A stretch of DNA of 64,000 nucleotides from CAYTBN01 sp964542165. GTDB taxonomy: Bacteria > Myxococcota_A > UBA796 > UBA9615 > CAYRNR01. The position numbers and the translations under genes are program-made. The notes beneath the pieces were generated by a model. The model was not told the DNA's origin, ran no database searches, and saw only the letters and a program-made list of their open reading frames with translations. The stretch lies in contig CAZITQ010000017.1 in NCBI GenBank assembly GCA_964542165.1, positions 1-64,000 of the forward strand, in the 5' to 3' direction. Below are positions 36,856 to 45,197 of the stretch, in pieces (the first letter of the stretch is position 1; every line of letters starts with the position of its first letter).

Positions 36856-37925
36856 CGCCCCGCCATGATGCGCCTCAGCTCCTCGTTGCGCGAGATCATC
36901 GCCACCGAGCACTCGCGGCACCGCTCCGGCACCCGCTTGGCCAGCATGCGGCGCCGGAGGCCGGCGAGGACCGGCCCGCGTTCCCAGGACTCCCGCAGCC
37001 CGCGCTCGCGCACGTCCTCTCGGGTGCCGGTGATCACGCAGCAGGGGCTCACGCAGCCGTCCGCGTCCACGACCATGTAGTACCAGGGGTTGAGGCACGG
37101 GGCGTGCTCGATGGTGGCGGGCCCGCCCAGAGGCAGCTCCATCTGGCCGCGCTCGGTGGTCCGCCGCTCCACGAGCTGATCGAGGCTGTGCTCGATGCCC
37201 AGGTCGCGGGCGATCCGGGCGGCGACGGCTACGCGGTCGGGGAGCGCGGCGCGTTGATCGTCGGTGAGCAGCAGCTCTCGCTGTTCCGGGCGGTAGGCGA
37301 TGAGGGCGTCCACGTTGATCCGGTAGGCCCCCAGCGCGCCGGCCAGGGCGACCAGCCGGTCCAGCTGATCCACGTTGCGGCGGGTGAGCACCGAGTGCAC
37401 CAGGATCCGCGGCGTCGGGGCCCCGGCCAGGTGGCGGAGCACGGCCAGGTGACGGACGTTGCCGGTCACACGACGGAGGGCGCCCGGGGTCCCGCGCAGA
37501 CCGTCGTTGGTGGCGGGGTCGGCGGCGTCCAGGGAGATCTGGACCTCGTCCCAGCCCACCTCCACCAGGGTGTCCGCCATGGCCCCGCCGAGCAGCCATC
37601 CGTTGGTGGTCAGGACCCCCTCCATGCCCGCGGCCTTGATCCGCCGCATCAGGGACCCGGTGGTGGCGCTGGCGAGCAGGGGTTCGCCTCCGCCCAGGAG
37701 CATGATCCGTCTCACGTCCAGCTCGGCGGCTTCGTCGACGATGCGTTCCAGGTCGGCGGGGGAGAGGGTGTCCGGGCGTCGCTCGTCCCGGTGCTGCGTG
37801 TCGCAGTAGACGCACCCCATGTTGCAGCGGAGGGTCGGGTAGAGCTCCAGGGTGTAGGGGCCCCGCGGCTGGCCCGCCTGCCAGTCATCCAGGCGCCGGG
37901 CGATCTCGAGCCCTTCGTGCCACAC
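36852..37925 (-). CDS. radical SAM/SPASM domain protein
   Basis: A 357-residue enzyme. The cluster motif CNMGCVYC lies at Cys34, Cys38 and Cys41. MLLGGGEPLLA and VLTTNGWLL are radical SAM barrel blocks. The C-terminal SPASM domain holds auxiliary-cluster Cys in CLNPWYYMVVDADGCVSPCC and ERCRECSV. I prefer the GTG at 37925 because AGGAGG lies seven bases before it; an in-frame ATG at 37955 is a weaker start. It heads a minus-strand pair with the split enzyme and is divergent from the glycosyltransferase gene at 38013. The substrate is unknown. Confidence 0.88.
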   Translation of the reverse strand: MWHEGLEIARRLDDWQAGQPRGPYTLELYPTLRCNMGCVYCDTQHRDERRPDTLSPADLERIVDEAAELDVRRIMLLGGGEPLLASATTGSLMRRIKAAGMEGVLTTNGWLLGGAMADTLVEVGWDEVQISLDAADPATNDGLRGTPGALRRVTGNVRHLAVLRHLAGAPTPRILVHSVLTRRNVDQLDRLVALAGALGAYRINVDALIAYRPEQRELLLTDDQRAALPDRVAVAARIARDLGIEHSLDQLVERRTTERGQMELPLGGPATIEHAPCLNPWYYMVVDADGCVSPCCVITGTREDVRERGLRESWERGPVLAGLRRRMLAKRVPERCRECSVAMISRNEELRRIMAGR

Positions 37926-38012
37926 GGGCGGGCCTCCTGTCCTGGTATCTAGCATGCGATCCAGGACGCGGCAAATCGCCCCGAAGCGCCCCGCACCTGG
38001 TACGTTCGGCTC

Positions 38013-39092
38013 GTGGTCGAGGCGATTCCCGGACTGATCCTGCTGGGCACCGACGCGGACGCGCCAGGGGGCGGCGTGGGTGTCGCCCTCCGCGGGTTCG
38101 AGGCGGCGGCGGAGGCGGCCGGGATCCCCTGCCGGCGGCTGACCACCCACCGGGCCGGCGGGGTGACGGGAAAGCTGATCCCCTGGGCTCGGGTCCACCG
38201 GACGCTCTCGGGCGCGGTGGAGGAGATGTCGGACGGCGGAATCGCCCCGGTCGTCTACGCCCACGCGGGGGCCTGGCCGTCGCTGGTGCGCAAGGCGGCC
38301 CTGCTGAGCATCGCGCGGGGGGCCGGCGCCAGGACCCTGGTCCACCTGCACGGGGTGGAGCTGGACGAATACCTGGAACGACCGACGTCGCGCCGCCTGA
38401 TCCGGATGCTCGCCACCGGTTCGGTTCGCCTGGTCGTGCCGTCGCAGTGGTGGCGGGATCGGGTGGAGGGCGCCCTCCCCGGGGCCCGGGTCGCGGTGCT
38501 CCCCAATCCCCTGTCCCCCGAGGTGATGGAGGCCGCCGCCGCCCCACGGCAGGGACGGGAGGCGGACGGCCTCCACGTGGTGTCCCTGGCCCGCCTCGTT
38601 CGGGGCAAGGGGGTGGGGGTGACCATCGACGCCGTGGCCGGGCTGGGGCCGGGGGTGCGGCTGACCGTCGCCGGTGAGGGGCCCCGGCGCAGGGCCTTGC
38701 AGGTCCGTGCGCGGGCCGCGGGCCTGGGGGCGCGCGTTGCGTTCCCGGGCTGGGTCGCGGGGGAGCCGAAGTGGGACCTCCTGCGCTCCACGGACGTCTT
38801 CTGCCTGCCGGGCACGAACGACGCGTTCCCGATGGGGGTGGCCGAGGCGATGGCCCTGGGTCTCCCGGTGGTGGCCGGACGCCAGCGGGCGATCCCCGAT
38901 CTGGTGCTCGACGGGGAGACCGGGATCCTGGTGGAACCCACGGACGTCGAGGACGTGTCCGCGGCGCTGACGGCCCTGGGTGACGGTCCCTTCCGGGCGC
39001 GGCTCGGCCAGGCGGCGCGGATCCGGGCCCGGGAGCAGTTCTCGCCGGAGGCCGTGGGCGCACGCCTCGCGCGCCTCCTGCGGGAGATCTAG
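38013..39092 (+). CDS. glycosyltransferase family 4 protein
   Basis: A 359-residue GT-B enzyme. The donor half shows LHVVSLARLVRGKGVGVTIDAV, RLTVAGEGPRRRALQVRA, and DVFCLPGTNDAFPMGVAEAMALGLPVVA with the E-x7-E type motif. GTG at 38013 is the apparent start. It lies 87 bases from the divergent radical SAM gene and 87 bases before the glycosyltransferase-radical SAM fusion, so it belongs to the same accessory island. Likely adds a hexose to a lipid-linked or soluble acceptor; donor and acceptor are unknown. Confidence 0.88.
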   Translation: MVEAIPGLILLGTDADAPGGGVGVALRGFEAAAEAAGIPCRRLTTHRAGGVTGKLIPWARVHRTLSGAVEEMSDGGIAPVVYAHAGAWPSLVRKAALLSIARGAGARTLVHLHGVELDEYLERPTSRRLIRMLATGSVRLVVPSQWWRDRVEGALPGARVAVLPNPLSPEVMEAAAAPRQGREADGLHVVSLARLVRGKGVGVTIDAVAGLGPGVRLTVAGEGPRRRALQVRARAAGLGARVAFPGWVAGEPKWDLLRSTDVFCLPGTNDAFPMGVAEAMALGLPVVAGRQRAIPDLVLDGETGILVEPTDVEDVSAALTALGDGPFRARLGQAARIRAREQFSPEAVGARLARLLREI

Positions 39093-39179
39093 GCCGCAGT
39101 CGACACCTCCCCCGCTGGCGGCTACCCTCCATCGCGGGGCGTACCCTCGGGGACGCGCCCGGATCCGTGGACCGCGAGC

Positions 39180-41681
39180 ATGATCGTCTGTCTGGTCACC
39201 CGCCAAGATCTCTACCCGGCCGTACACGGGGCGGCGGTGAAGATCGTGCGCACCGCAGAAGGGCTCAGCCGCCACTGCGGCGAGGCCTACGCGGTGACCA
39301 CCGACCGGATGGCCTACCACCGATGGATCGACGGTCGCCACGAGATGGTGCCCTACCCGGCACGGCTGGTGGCGGGCACGCGGATCCCCCCCCCGCTGGA
39401 CCGGTGGTGGCAGGCGAGGGGGTGGCCCGACTACTGGCAGCTGATCCAGCGCGCTCTGCTGCGGGTGGGCTACCCCCGCGAGGAGCACCTGCTCTACCAA
39501 CCCATGGTGGATCCCGACTTCTGGCTGCGCACCGCGTACGTGGGTCTGCGCCACGGTGTGGACGTCTACCAGGCCGAGTTCCCCGGCTTCGCCGTCCCCT
39601 GCATCTTCGCGGCGGCGGTCACCCGGGGGAGGTCATCGGTGGTGGAGCACAACGCGGAGTGGCAGCGGCTGGCGGACACCACCGAGATCCCCGCGGACCT
39701 GATCGGGCGGTTCCGGAGCGTCGAGGCCGCGTTGCTCAGGCGGGTGGACGAGGTGATCGCGGTCAGCACCGTGGACCGGGACCAGCTGGTGGACGCCGGC
39801 GTGCCCGCCCGATCGGTGACCGTGATCCCCCACGGCGTGGACATGGGTGGGTTCGAGTCCGCACGACCCGGCCGGCTCCGCGGGGCCGCCGACGTCCCCG
39901 ACGGGGTGCCCCTGCTGTTCTTCCACGGCACCTTGCACTACGAACCCAACACCGTGGCTCTGAGGGTCCTGGTCGACGAGATCCTCCCCCGGCTCGAGGC
40001 GGACGGGGTCGAGGTGCGGGTGGTGGCGGGGGGCATGAACCCGCCCTCGGACATCACCCACCCCTGGCTCCACTACACGGGGGTGATCGACGATCTGGCA
40101 TCGGCCATCGCGGCCGCGGACCTCTGCGTCGTCCCCCTGCTGGCGGGCGGTGGGACGCGCTTGAAGCTGCTGGAGTACCTGGCTGCGGGACGGCCGACGA
40201 TCTCCACGCGCAAGGGGGCGGAGGGGCTCCGGGTAGCCGACGGCCGGGAGATGGACCTGGTCGACGACGGCGACTGGGACGACTTCTGCGGACGGATCCG
40301 ACAGCGGATCGACGATCCCGACGGCACCCGCGAGCTGGGCCTCCGGGGTCGGGAGTTCGCCCGTCGCTACGACTGGTCGGCGATCTGTGGGGCGTACGTG
40401 GACCTGTACGAGGGCAAGGGGCGGGGAGGGGACCAGTCGGCGGGAATCGCGCCAGAGGCCACGCGAAGGGTTCCCCGTGGCCACCGGACAGGCCTGCGTG
40501 GATGGGTCGAGAAGCTGGCCACCCCGCGGGGCGCCCCCGCCGTCGCACCCGGCTTCGGGGGCGCTCGCGGCGCGCGTCGCCGGCCGCAGCGGGAGCGGGG
40601 CGCGGACCAGCGCCGGGTCGCCCGCCAGCGGGCCCGAAGCTGGCGCGTTCAGGTGGCGGGGGAGGTTGCCCCCCCGACGCCCCCCGGCCTCGAGACCGCC
40701 CTCACCGCTCACCTGCCGGTCACGCCCCGGTGGACCAAGCCGCGCACGGCCATCGTGATGCTCAACCGCCGGTGCAACCTCCGCTGCGCGTTCTGCGACC
40801 ACTGGCGGCACCGGGACGAGCTGCCGATCGAGGCCGTGGATGCCCTGATCGACCAGGCCCCCGACTTGGGGGTGAAGCTGCTGGTGCTCACCGGCGGCGA
40901 GCCCTTCCTGCGCAAGGACCTGTTCGCGATCATCGACCGAGCCCGGTCCCGTGACCTGACGATCAACGTGACCACCAACGGCACCCTGCTCCAGCAGCGG
41001 ATCCGGCTGCTGAAGGCCCACCCGCCCCACTCGATATCGGTCTCCATCGACGGACTGGACGACACCCACGACCGCCTGCGGGGGCGTCCGGGGACCGCGG
41101 AGCGGGCCTGGAGCGGACTGGAGCGGCTCCGCCGGGACACGGACATCGCGCTGAACGTGTACTTCGTGGTGACCCGCGAGAACGTCGGCGAGCTCGTCCC
41201 GGTCCACGATCGGGCGCGGGAGCTGGGCATCGGCTTCGATTTTTGGCCGGTCAACGGTCACCCGGAGCTGGCCCTGGCCTCGGCCACGGATCGGGCGGCC
41301 TACCGCAGGGCGGTGGACCACGTCCTGGCCGCCGATCCCCAGCGGGAGGCCCACCGGGCCTACTACGACTACGGCCTGGAGTACCTCTCGGGGCGCAGGG
41401 ATCACGTCCGCTGCCTGGGGCTGTCCGAGCAATTCGGCGTCGACCAGGAGGGGCGGGTGGTGCCCTGCTGCGTGTGGGGCATGGAGGAGCTGTCCGTGGG
41501 CTCGCTGCTGGAGCAGCCCCTGCGCGAGCTGCTGACCGGCGAGCCGGCGGACCGGGTGAGGGCACGGATCGTCGGTCAGGGTTGCCACGACCGCTGTTTC
41601 AACCACAGTCTGTACGAGTTCGAGCAGGCCACCGGCCTGCCCTTCGTGGTGGATGCTCCCGGATCCGGAGAGGGCCGATGA
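39180..41681 (+). CDS. fusion of GT4 glycosyltransferase and radical SAM/SPASM enzyme
   Basis: An 833-residue open frame. Residues 1-410 are a GT4 enzyme (VSTVDRDQLVDAGVPARSVTVIPHGVD, LLFFHGTLHYEPN, DLCVVPLLAGGGTRLKLLEYLAAGRP). Residues 410-510 are an Arg/Gly/Ala-rich linker that looks low-complexity. From about 520 the radical SAM core has CNLRCAFC (Cys532, Cys536, Cys539), VLTGGEPFLRKDL and VTTNGT, then a SPASM tail (CLGLSEQFGVDQEGRVVPCCVWG, GCHDRCFNH). No in-frame stop separates them. A true bifunctional enzyme or a read-through of two genes are both possible; the linker composition favours caution. It overlaps the next radical SAM gene (ATGA). Confidence 0.82.
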   Translation: MIVCLVTRQDLYPAVHGAAVKIVRTAEGLSRHCGEAYAVTTDRMAYHRWIDGRHEMVPYPARLVAGTRIPPPLDRWWQARGWPDYWQLIQRALLRVGYPREEHLLYQPMVDPDFWLRTAYVGLRHGVDVYQAEFPGFAVPCIFAAAVTRGRSSVVEHNAEWQRLADTTEIPADLIGRFRSVEAALLRRVDEVIAVSTVDRDQLVDAGVPARSVTVIPHGVDMGGFESARPGRLRGAADVPDGVPLLFFHGTLHYEPNTVALRVLVDEILPRLEADGVEVRVVAGGMNPPSDITHPWLHYTGVIDDLASAIAAADLCVVPLLAGGGTRLKLLEYLAAGRPTISTRKGAEGLRVADGREMDLVDDGDWDDFCGRIRQRIDDPDGTRELGLRGREFARRYDWSAICGAYVDLYEGKGRGGDQSAGIAPEATRRVPRGHRTGLRGWVEKLATPRGAPAVAPGFGGARGARRRPQRERGADQRRVARQRARSWRVQVAGEVAPPTPPGLETALTAHLPVTPRWTKPRTAIVMLNRRCNLRCAFCDHWRHRDELPIEAVDALIDQAPDLGVKLLVLTGGEPFLRKDLFAIIDRARSRDLTINVTTNGTLLQQRIRLLKAHPPHSISVSIDGLDDTHDRLRGRPGTAERAWSGLERLRRDTDIALNVYFVVTRENVGELVPVHDRARELGIGFDFWPVNGHPELALASATDRAAYRRAVDHVLAADPQREAHRAYYDYGLEYLSGRRDHVRCLGLSEQFGVDQEGRVVPCCVWGMEELSVGSLLEQPLRELLTGEPADRVRARIVGQGCHDRCFNHSLYEFEQATGLPFVVDAPGSGEGR

Positions 41682-42667
41682 CCCTGGCCGAACGCCTCCA
41701 CTGGTCCCGCTCGCCCGAGCCGCCGCGCCAGCTCCACGTGTCGCTGACCGAGCGCTGCTGTCTGCCCTGCGTGATGTGCGACATCTGGAAGGCCAAACCC
41801 GGGCGGGAGCTGGACACGAGCGAGTGGTGCGGGGTGTTCGATCAGATGTCGGCCTGGGCCGGTGCGGTAGACCTGAACTTCTCCGGCGGCGAGCCCCTGA
41901 TGCGCAAGGACTTCCCCGAGCTGGTCGGGCACGCGGCGTCGCTGGGGTTCACGGTCACGTCGAACACCAACGGGGTGCTGCTCACCGACGAGCTGGCCGC
42001 GCGGATCGAGGACGCCGGACTGGCCGAGCTGTTCATCGCCCTGGACGGGATCCGGCCCGCGACCCACGAGCGGCTCCGGGGGCGTGAGGGCTCCTTCGAC
42101 AAGGCGATGGCGGCCCTGGACCGGATGCAGCGCCACCCCCACGTGCGCACCATCGTGGCCTCGGTGGTCCACCGCCACAACCTCGCGGAACTCCCCGGGC
42201 TGCTCGCGGAGGTGGAGCGCCGCGGATTCTTCCTGATCCTCCAGCCCCTGTTCCATCCCTTCGGCCGGCCCTTCGACCCCGGTTGGACGGCGGACAACGA
42301 TCTGCTGCCCGGCCCCGCCGACCTGCCGCTGCTGGACGAGATGCTGGACATGCTCACCGAGGTCCGCCGCAGGGGCGGACCCGTGTGCAACCAGGCCGGT
42401 CAGCTCCAGGCCCTCAAGGGCTACTTCCGGGACCCGGGGGGGGACAACGGCCTGGTCTGCAACGCTGGCCACTCCGATGTGGCCATGGACCCCTACGGCA
42501 ACGTCCTGTTGTGTTTCTGGCTGCCCCCCATCGGCAACGCCCTGCACACCCCGCTCCCCTGGCTGTGGAACCGGCCGAAGGCGCTGCGCCGGCGCTGGGA
42601 GATCGAACACTGCGACCGCACGTGCAACGTGCTGAATTGCAACTTCGAACGTGACGGCGGGACCTGA
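41678..42667 (+). CDS. radical SAM/SPASM-like protein
   Basis: A 329-residue enzyme with cluster motif CCLPCVMC (Cys27, Cys31, Cys34), NFSGGEPLMRKDF, and NTNGVLLTDEL. The C-terminal half has Cys residues in PVCNQAGQL, GLVCNAGHSDVAMDPYGNVLLCFW and HCDRTCNVLNC, fitting a SPASM/twitch-type auxiliary cluster. ATG at 41678 overlaps the fusion gene's stop. It ends the plus-strand half of the island. No substrate can be assigned; the adjacent glycosyltransferases suggest sugar-linked chemistry. Confidence 0.86.
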   Translation: MTLAERLHWSRSPEPPRQLHVSLTERCCLPCVMCDIWKAKPGRELDTSEWCGVFDQMSAWAGAVDLNFSGGEPLMRKDFPELVGHAASLGFTVTSNTNGVLLTDELAARIEDAGLAELFIALDGIRPATHERLRGREGSFDKAMAALDRMQRHPHVRTIVASVVHRHNLAELPGLLAEVERRGFFLILQPLFHPFGRPFDPGWTADNDLLPGPADLPLLDEMLDMLTEVRRRGGPVCNQAGQLQALKGYFRDPGGDNGLVCNAGHSDVAMDPYGNVLLCFWLPPIGNALHTPLPWLWNRPKALRRRWEIEHCDRTCNVLNCNFERDGGT

Positions 42668-42678
42668 TCGAGGCTCTT

Positions 42679-42735
42679 CCTGACGCCTGACGCCTGACGC
42701 CTGACGCCGACACGTCGGACCGCTGCCGCCTGACG
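42679..42735. repeat. CCTGACG heptamer array between convergent genes
   Basis: Four perfect tandem copies of CCTGACG (42679-42706) are followed by a small palindrome CCGACACGTCGG (42707-42718) and a fifth copy (42729-42735). The block fills the gap between the convergent radical SAM and KdsC-like genes and may act in 3' end formation. A related array is at 50864. Confidence 0.75.
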
Positions 42736-42742
42736 CCTGCTC

Positions 42743-43303
42743 TTAGAGCTTGCCCACGAACTCCGGGTCCATCTCCTTGACGATCCGTTCCCAGTCGCCG
42801 CGGATCTTGAGGATCAGCTCGACCACCTCGCGCACGGCCCCGTGTCCGCCCGGCCGCTCGCACACCAGATCCGCACCGTCGCGCACCTCCTCGGGGGCGT
42901 CGGCCACGGCCACGCCGAGCAGAACGCGCTTGATCAGCATCAGATCGGTGAGGTCGTCGCCGATGTAGCAGACCTGATCGTCGGTCAGGGTGTGGCGGAA
43001 CAGGATGTCCTCGTAGGCCGCCACCTTGCTGGGCCGCCCGTAGACCGTCTCGGTGACCCCCAGCTCCTTGGCCCGTTGCTGGGTCGCCGTGGACGGCCGG
43101 CTGGACAGGAAGAACACCCGCAGTCCGGCCCGGAGCGCCATGACGATCCCCAGCCCGTCCTTCACGTCGAAGCTCTTGTACTCCTCTCCCTTGTCACCAA
43201 GGAACAGAGAGCCGTCGGTGAGCGTGCCGTCCACATCGCAGACGATCGCTTGCAGGGGATTCACGCGTGACGGATCGGTGGTGAGCCGCGAGGGTTGGTT
43301 CAT
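42743..43303 (-). CDS. HAD phosphatase, KdsC-like (KDO 8-phosphate phosphatase type)
   Basis: A 186-residue C0-type HAD phosphatase. Motif I is VCDVDGTLTDG, with VKDGLG, FLSSRPS, and the metal Asp pair in YIGDDLTDL. This layout matches KdsC, which dephosphorylates KDO-8-phosphate for LPS core synthesis, and related YrbI enzymes. ATG at 43303 follows AGGAGG. It is divergent from pilB and convergent with the radical SAM gene. No kdsA or kdsB is nearby, so the substrate is inferred from family. Confidence 0.85.
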   Translation of the reverse strand: MNQPSRLTTDPSRVNPLQAIVCDVDGTLTDGSLFLGDKGEEYKSFDVKDGLGIVMALRAGLRVFFLSSRPSTATQQRAKELGVTETVYGRPSKVAAYEDILFRHTLTDDQVCYIGDDLTDLMLIKRVLLGVAVADAPEEVRDGADLVCERPGGHGAVREVVELILKIRGDWERIVKEMDPEFVGKL

Positions 43304-43369
43304 CGCGTTGCCTCCTGGCCAGACCCCCATGATACCCGGAGGCGCGCGTTTCACCACGCGCGTGCGTCC

Positions 43370-43399
43370 TTGACGGTTCTCGATGCCAGCGGGCAGAAT
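43370..43399 (+). promoter_or_regulatory. candidate sigma-70 promoter for pilB
   Basis: TTGACG at 43370-43375 and CAGAAT at 43394-43399 are 18 bases apart, 66 bases before the pilB ATG at 43466, in the 162-base gap shared with the divergent KdsC-like gene. This is inferred from consensus only. Confidence 0.4.
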
Positions 43400-43465
43400 T
43401 CCCGCGGTGATTTCGGTCGATCCGCGGCGCGCACCGCGCCCGGACAAGCGCGAGAAGGTCGACAC

Positions 43466-45172
43466 ATGGCGGAAAGCGAACGTCTCGGTGAACTCCTCGT
43501 CCGTGAGGACCTCATCACGCCTCTGCAGCTGCAGAAGGCGCTGGAGGAGACCAAACGATCCGGCGGACGCCTCGGTGCGGAGCTCGCCAAGCTCGGGTTC
43601 CTCGAGGAGAACGAGCTCACCGCGTTCCTCAGCAAGCAGTACGGCGTCCCGTCGATCAACCTCAAGGAATTCGAGATCGACCCCGACGTCATCCAGTTGA
43701 TCCCGCGCGATGTGGTGCACAAGCACCAGGTGATCCCGGTCAACCGGACCGGCTCGACGCTGATCGTCGCGATGGCGGACCCGTCCAACATCTTCGCCGT
43801 CGACGACATCAAGTTCCTCACCGGCTATAACGTCGAGGTCGTCGTCGCCGCCGAACAGGACATCGCCGAGGCCGAGGAGAAGTACTACACCCAGACCGTC
43901 AACTTCGACGACGTGATGGACGACTTCGAGGACGAGGACATCGAGTTCGGCGAGGAGGGCGAGGACGAGGACATCAACATCCTCGACCTGGAGAAGTCGG
44001 CGGGCGACGCCCCGGTGGTCAAGCTGGTGAACCTGATCCTGATGGACGCCATCCGCAAGAACGCGTCCGACATCCACTGCGAGCCCTTCGAGAAGCAGTT
44101 CCGGATCCGCTACCGCATCGACGGCATGCTCTACGAGGTCATGAAGCCGCCGGTGAAGCTCAAGCACGCCATCACCTCGCGCCTCAAGATCATGGCCCAG
44201 CTGGACATCGCCGAGCGGCGGCTGCCCCAGGACGGCCGAATCAAGATGAAGCTCGGGCGCAACCGCGAGATGGACTTCCGCGTCTCGTCGCTCCCGACCC
44301 TGTGGGGCGAGAAGGTCGTGCTGCGGCTGCTCGACAAGTCGAACCTGCAGCTCGACATGACCAAGCTCGGGTTCGAGGAGCGGACCCTCGAGCGGTTCAA
44401 GGAGGCGATCTACCAGCCCTACGGCATGATCCTCATCACCGGCCCCACCGGGTCCGGGAAGACCACGACCCTGTACTCGGTGCTCTCCGAGCTCAACAAG
44501 TCGACCACCAACATCTCCACCGCCGAGGACCCGGTCGAGTACAACCTGTTCGGCATCAACCAGGTGCAGATGCACGACGATATCGGGTTGAACTTCTCCA
44601 CGGCCTTGCGCGCCTTCTTGCGCCAGGACCCGGACATCATCCTGGTCGGTGAGATCCGCGACTTCGAGACGGCGGAGATCGGGATCAAGGCGGCGCTCAC
44701 CGGCCACCTCGTGCTCTCGACCCTGCACACCAACGACGCGCCCTCGTCCATCAGCCGTCTGCTGAACATGGGTATCGAGCCCTTCCTGGTATCCAGCTCC
44801 GTGCTGATGATCGGTGCCCAGCGTCTGGTCCGCACCAACTGCGCCGACTGCAGTGAGCCCACCGACGTCACCGAGCAGACTCTGCTGGACATCGGGGTCA
44901 AACCCGAGGAGGTCGACGAGTACGAGGTCCACCTCGGCGCCGGCTGCAGGACCTGCAACAACACCGGCTACAAGGGCCGCTCCGCTTGTTACGAGATCAT
45001 GCCGATGACCGAGGAGATCCGGGAGTTCGTGCTCAACGGAGCCTCGACCCTCGAGATCAAGCGCGAGGCCATCCGACAGGGCATGAAGACCATGCGCATG
45101 GCGGCGTTGACCAAGCTCAAGAACGGCACCTCCAGCCTCGAAGAAGTGGTCCGGATGACCGCGGGCGACTAG
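43466..45172 (+). CDS. pilB: type IV pilus assembly ATPase PilB
   Basis: A 568-residue extension ATPase. Residues 1-140 are the N-terminal N1/MshEN-type domain (GELLVREDLITPLQLQKALEETK), which in some relatives binds c-di-GMP. An acidic linker (about 147-176, DDFEDEDIEFGEEGEDED) follows, longer and more acidic than in pseudomonad PilB. Walker A GPTGSGKTTT is at 326-335, the Asp box in AEDPVE, Walker B DIILVGEIRD, and the His box STLHTND. The tetracysteine zinc site is NCADC plus CRTCNNTGYKG. It drives pilin polymerisation with PilC. Confidence 0.96.
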   Translation: MAESERLGELLVREDLITPLQLQKALEETKRSGGRLGAELAKLGFLEENELTAFLSKQYGVPSINLKEFEIDPDVIQLIPRDVVHKHQVIPVNRTGSTLIVAMADPSNIFAVDDIKFLTGYNVEVVVAAEQDIAEAEEKYYTQTVNFDDVMDDFEDEDIEFGEEGEDEDINILDLEKSAGDAPVVKLVNLILMDAIRKNASDIHCEPFEKQFRIRYRIDGMLYEVMKPPVKLKHAITSRLKIMAQLDIAERRLPQDGRIKMKLGRNREMDFRVSSLPTLWGEKVVLRLLDKSNLQLDMTKLGFEERTLERFKEAIYQPYGMILITGPTGSGKTTTLYSVLSELNKSTTNISTAEDPVEYNLFGINQVQMHDDIGLNFSTALRAFLRQDPDIILVGEIRDFETAEIGIKAALTGHLVLSTLHTNDAPSSISRLLNMGIEPFLVSSSVLMIGAQRLVRTNCADCSEPTDVTEQTLLDIGVKPEEVDEYEVHLGAGCRTCNNTGYKGRSACYEIMPMTEEIREFVLNGASTLEIKREAIRQGMKTMRMAALTKLKNGTSSLEEVVRMTAGD

Positions 45173-45197
45173 ACCCGCCACCCAGGGGACTCCAGCC

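Noticed and set aside
35600..38012. A precursor peptide for the radical SAM enzymes
   Set aside because: Gaps are short and hold no convincing small frame with a leader-like or Cys/Gly-rich core; a precursor elsewhere is possible.
39633..41606. A 657-codon minus-strand frame antisense to the GT-radical SAM fusion
   Set aside because: Low-complexity translation with no motif; the plus-strand frame has clear cluster and GT4 motifs.
42679..42735. CRISPR array
   Set aside because: The unit is seven bases with no spacers and no cas genes nearby.
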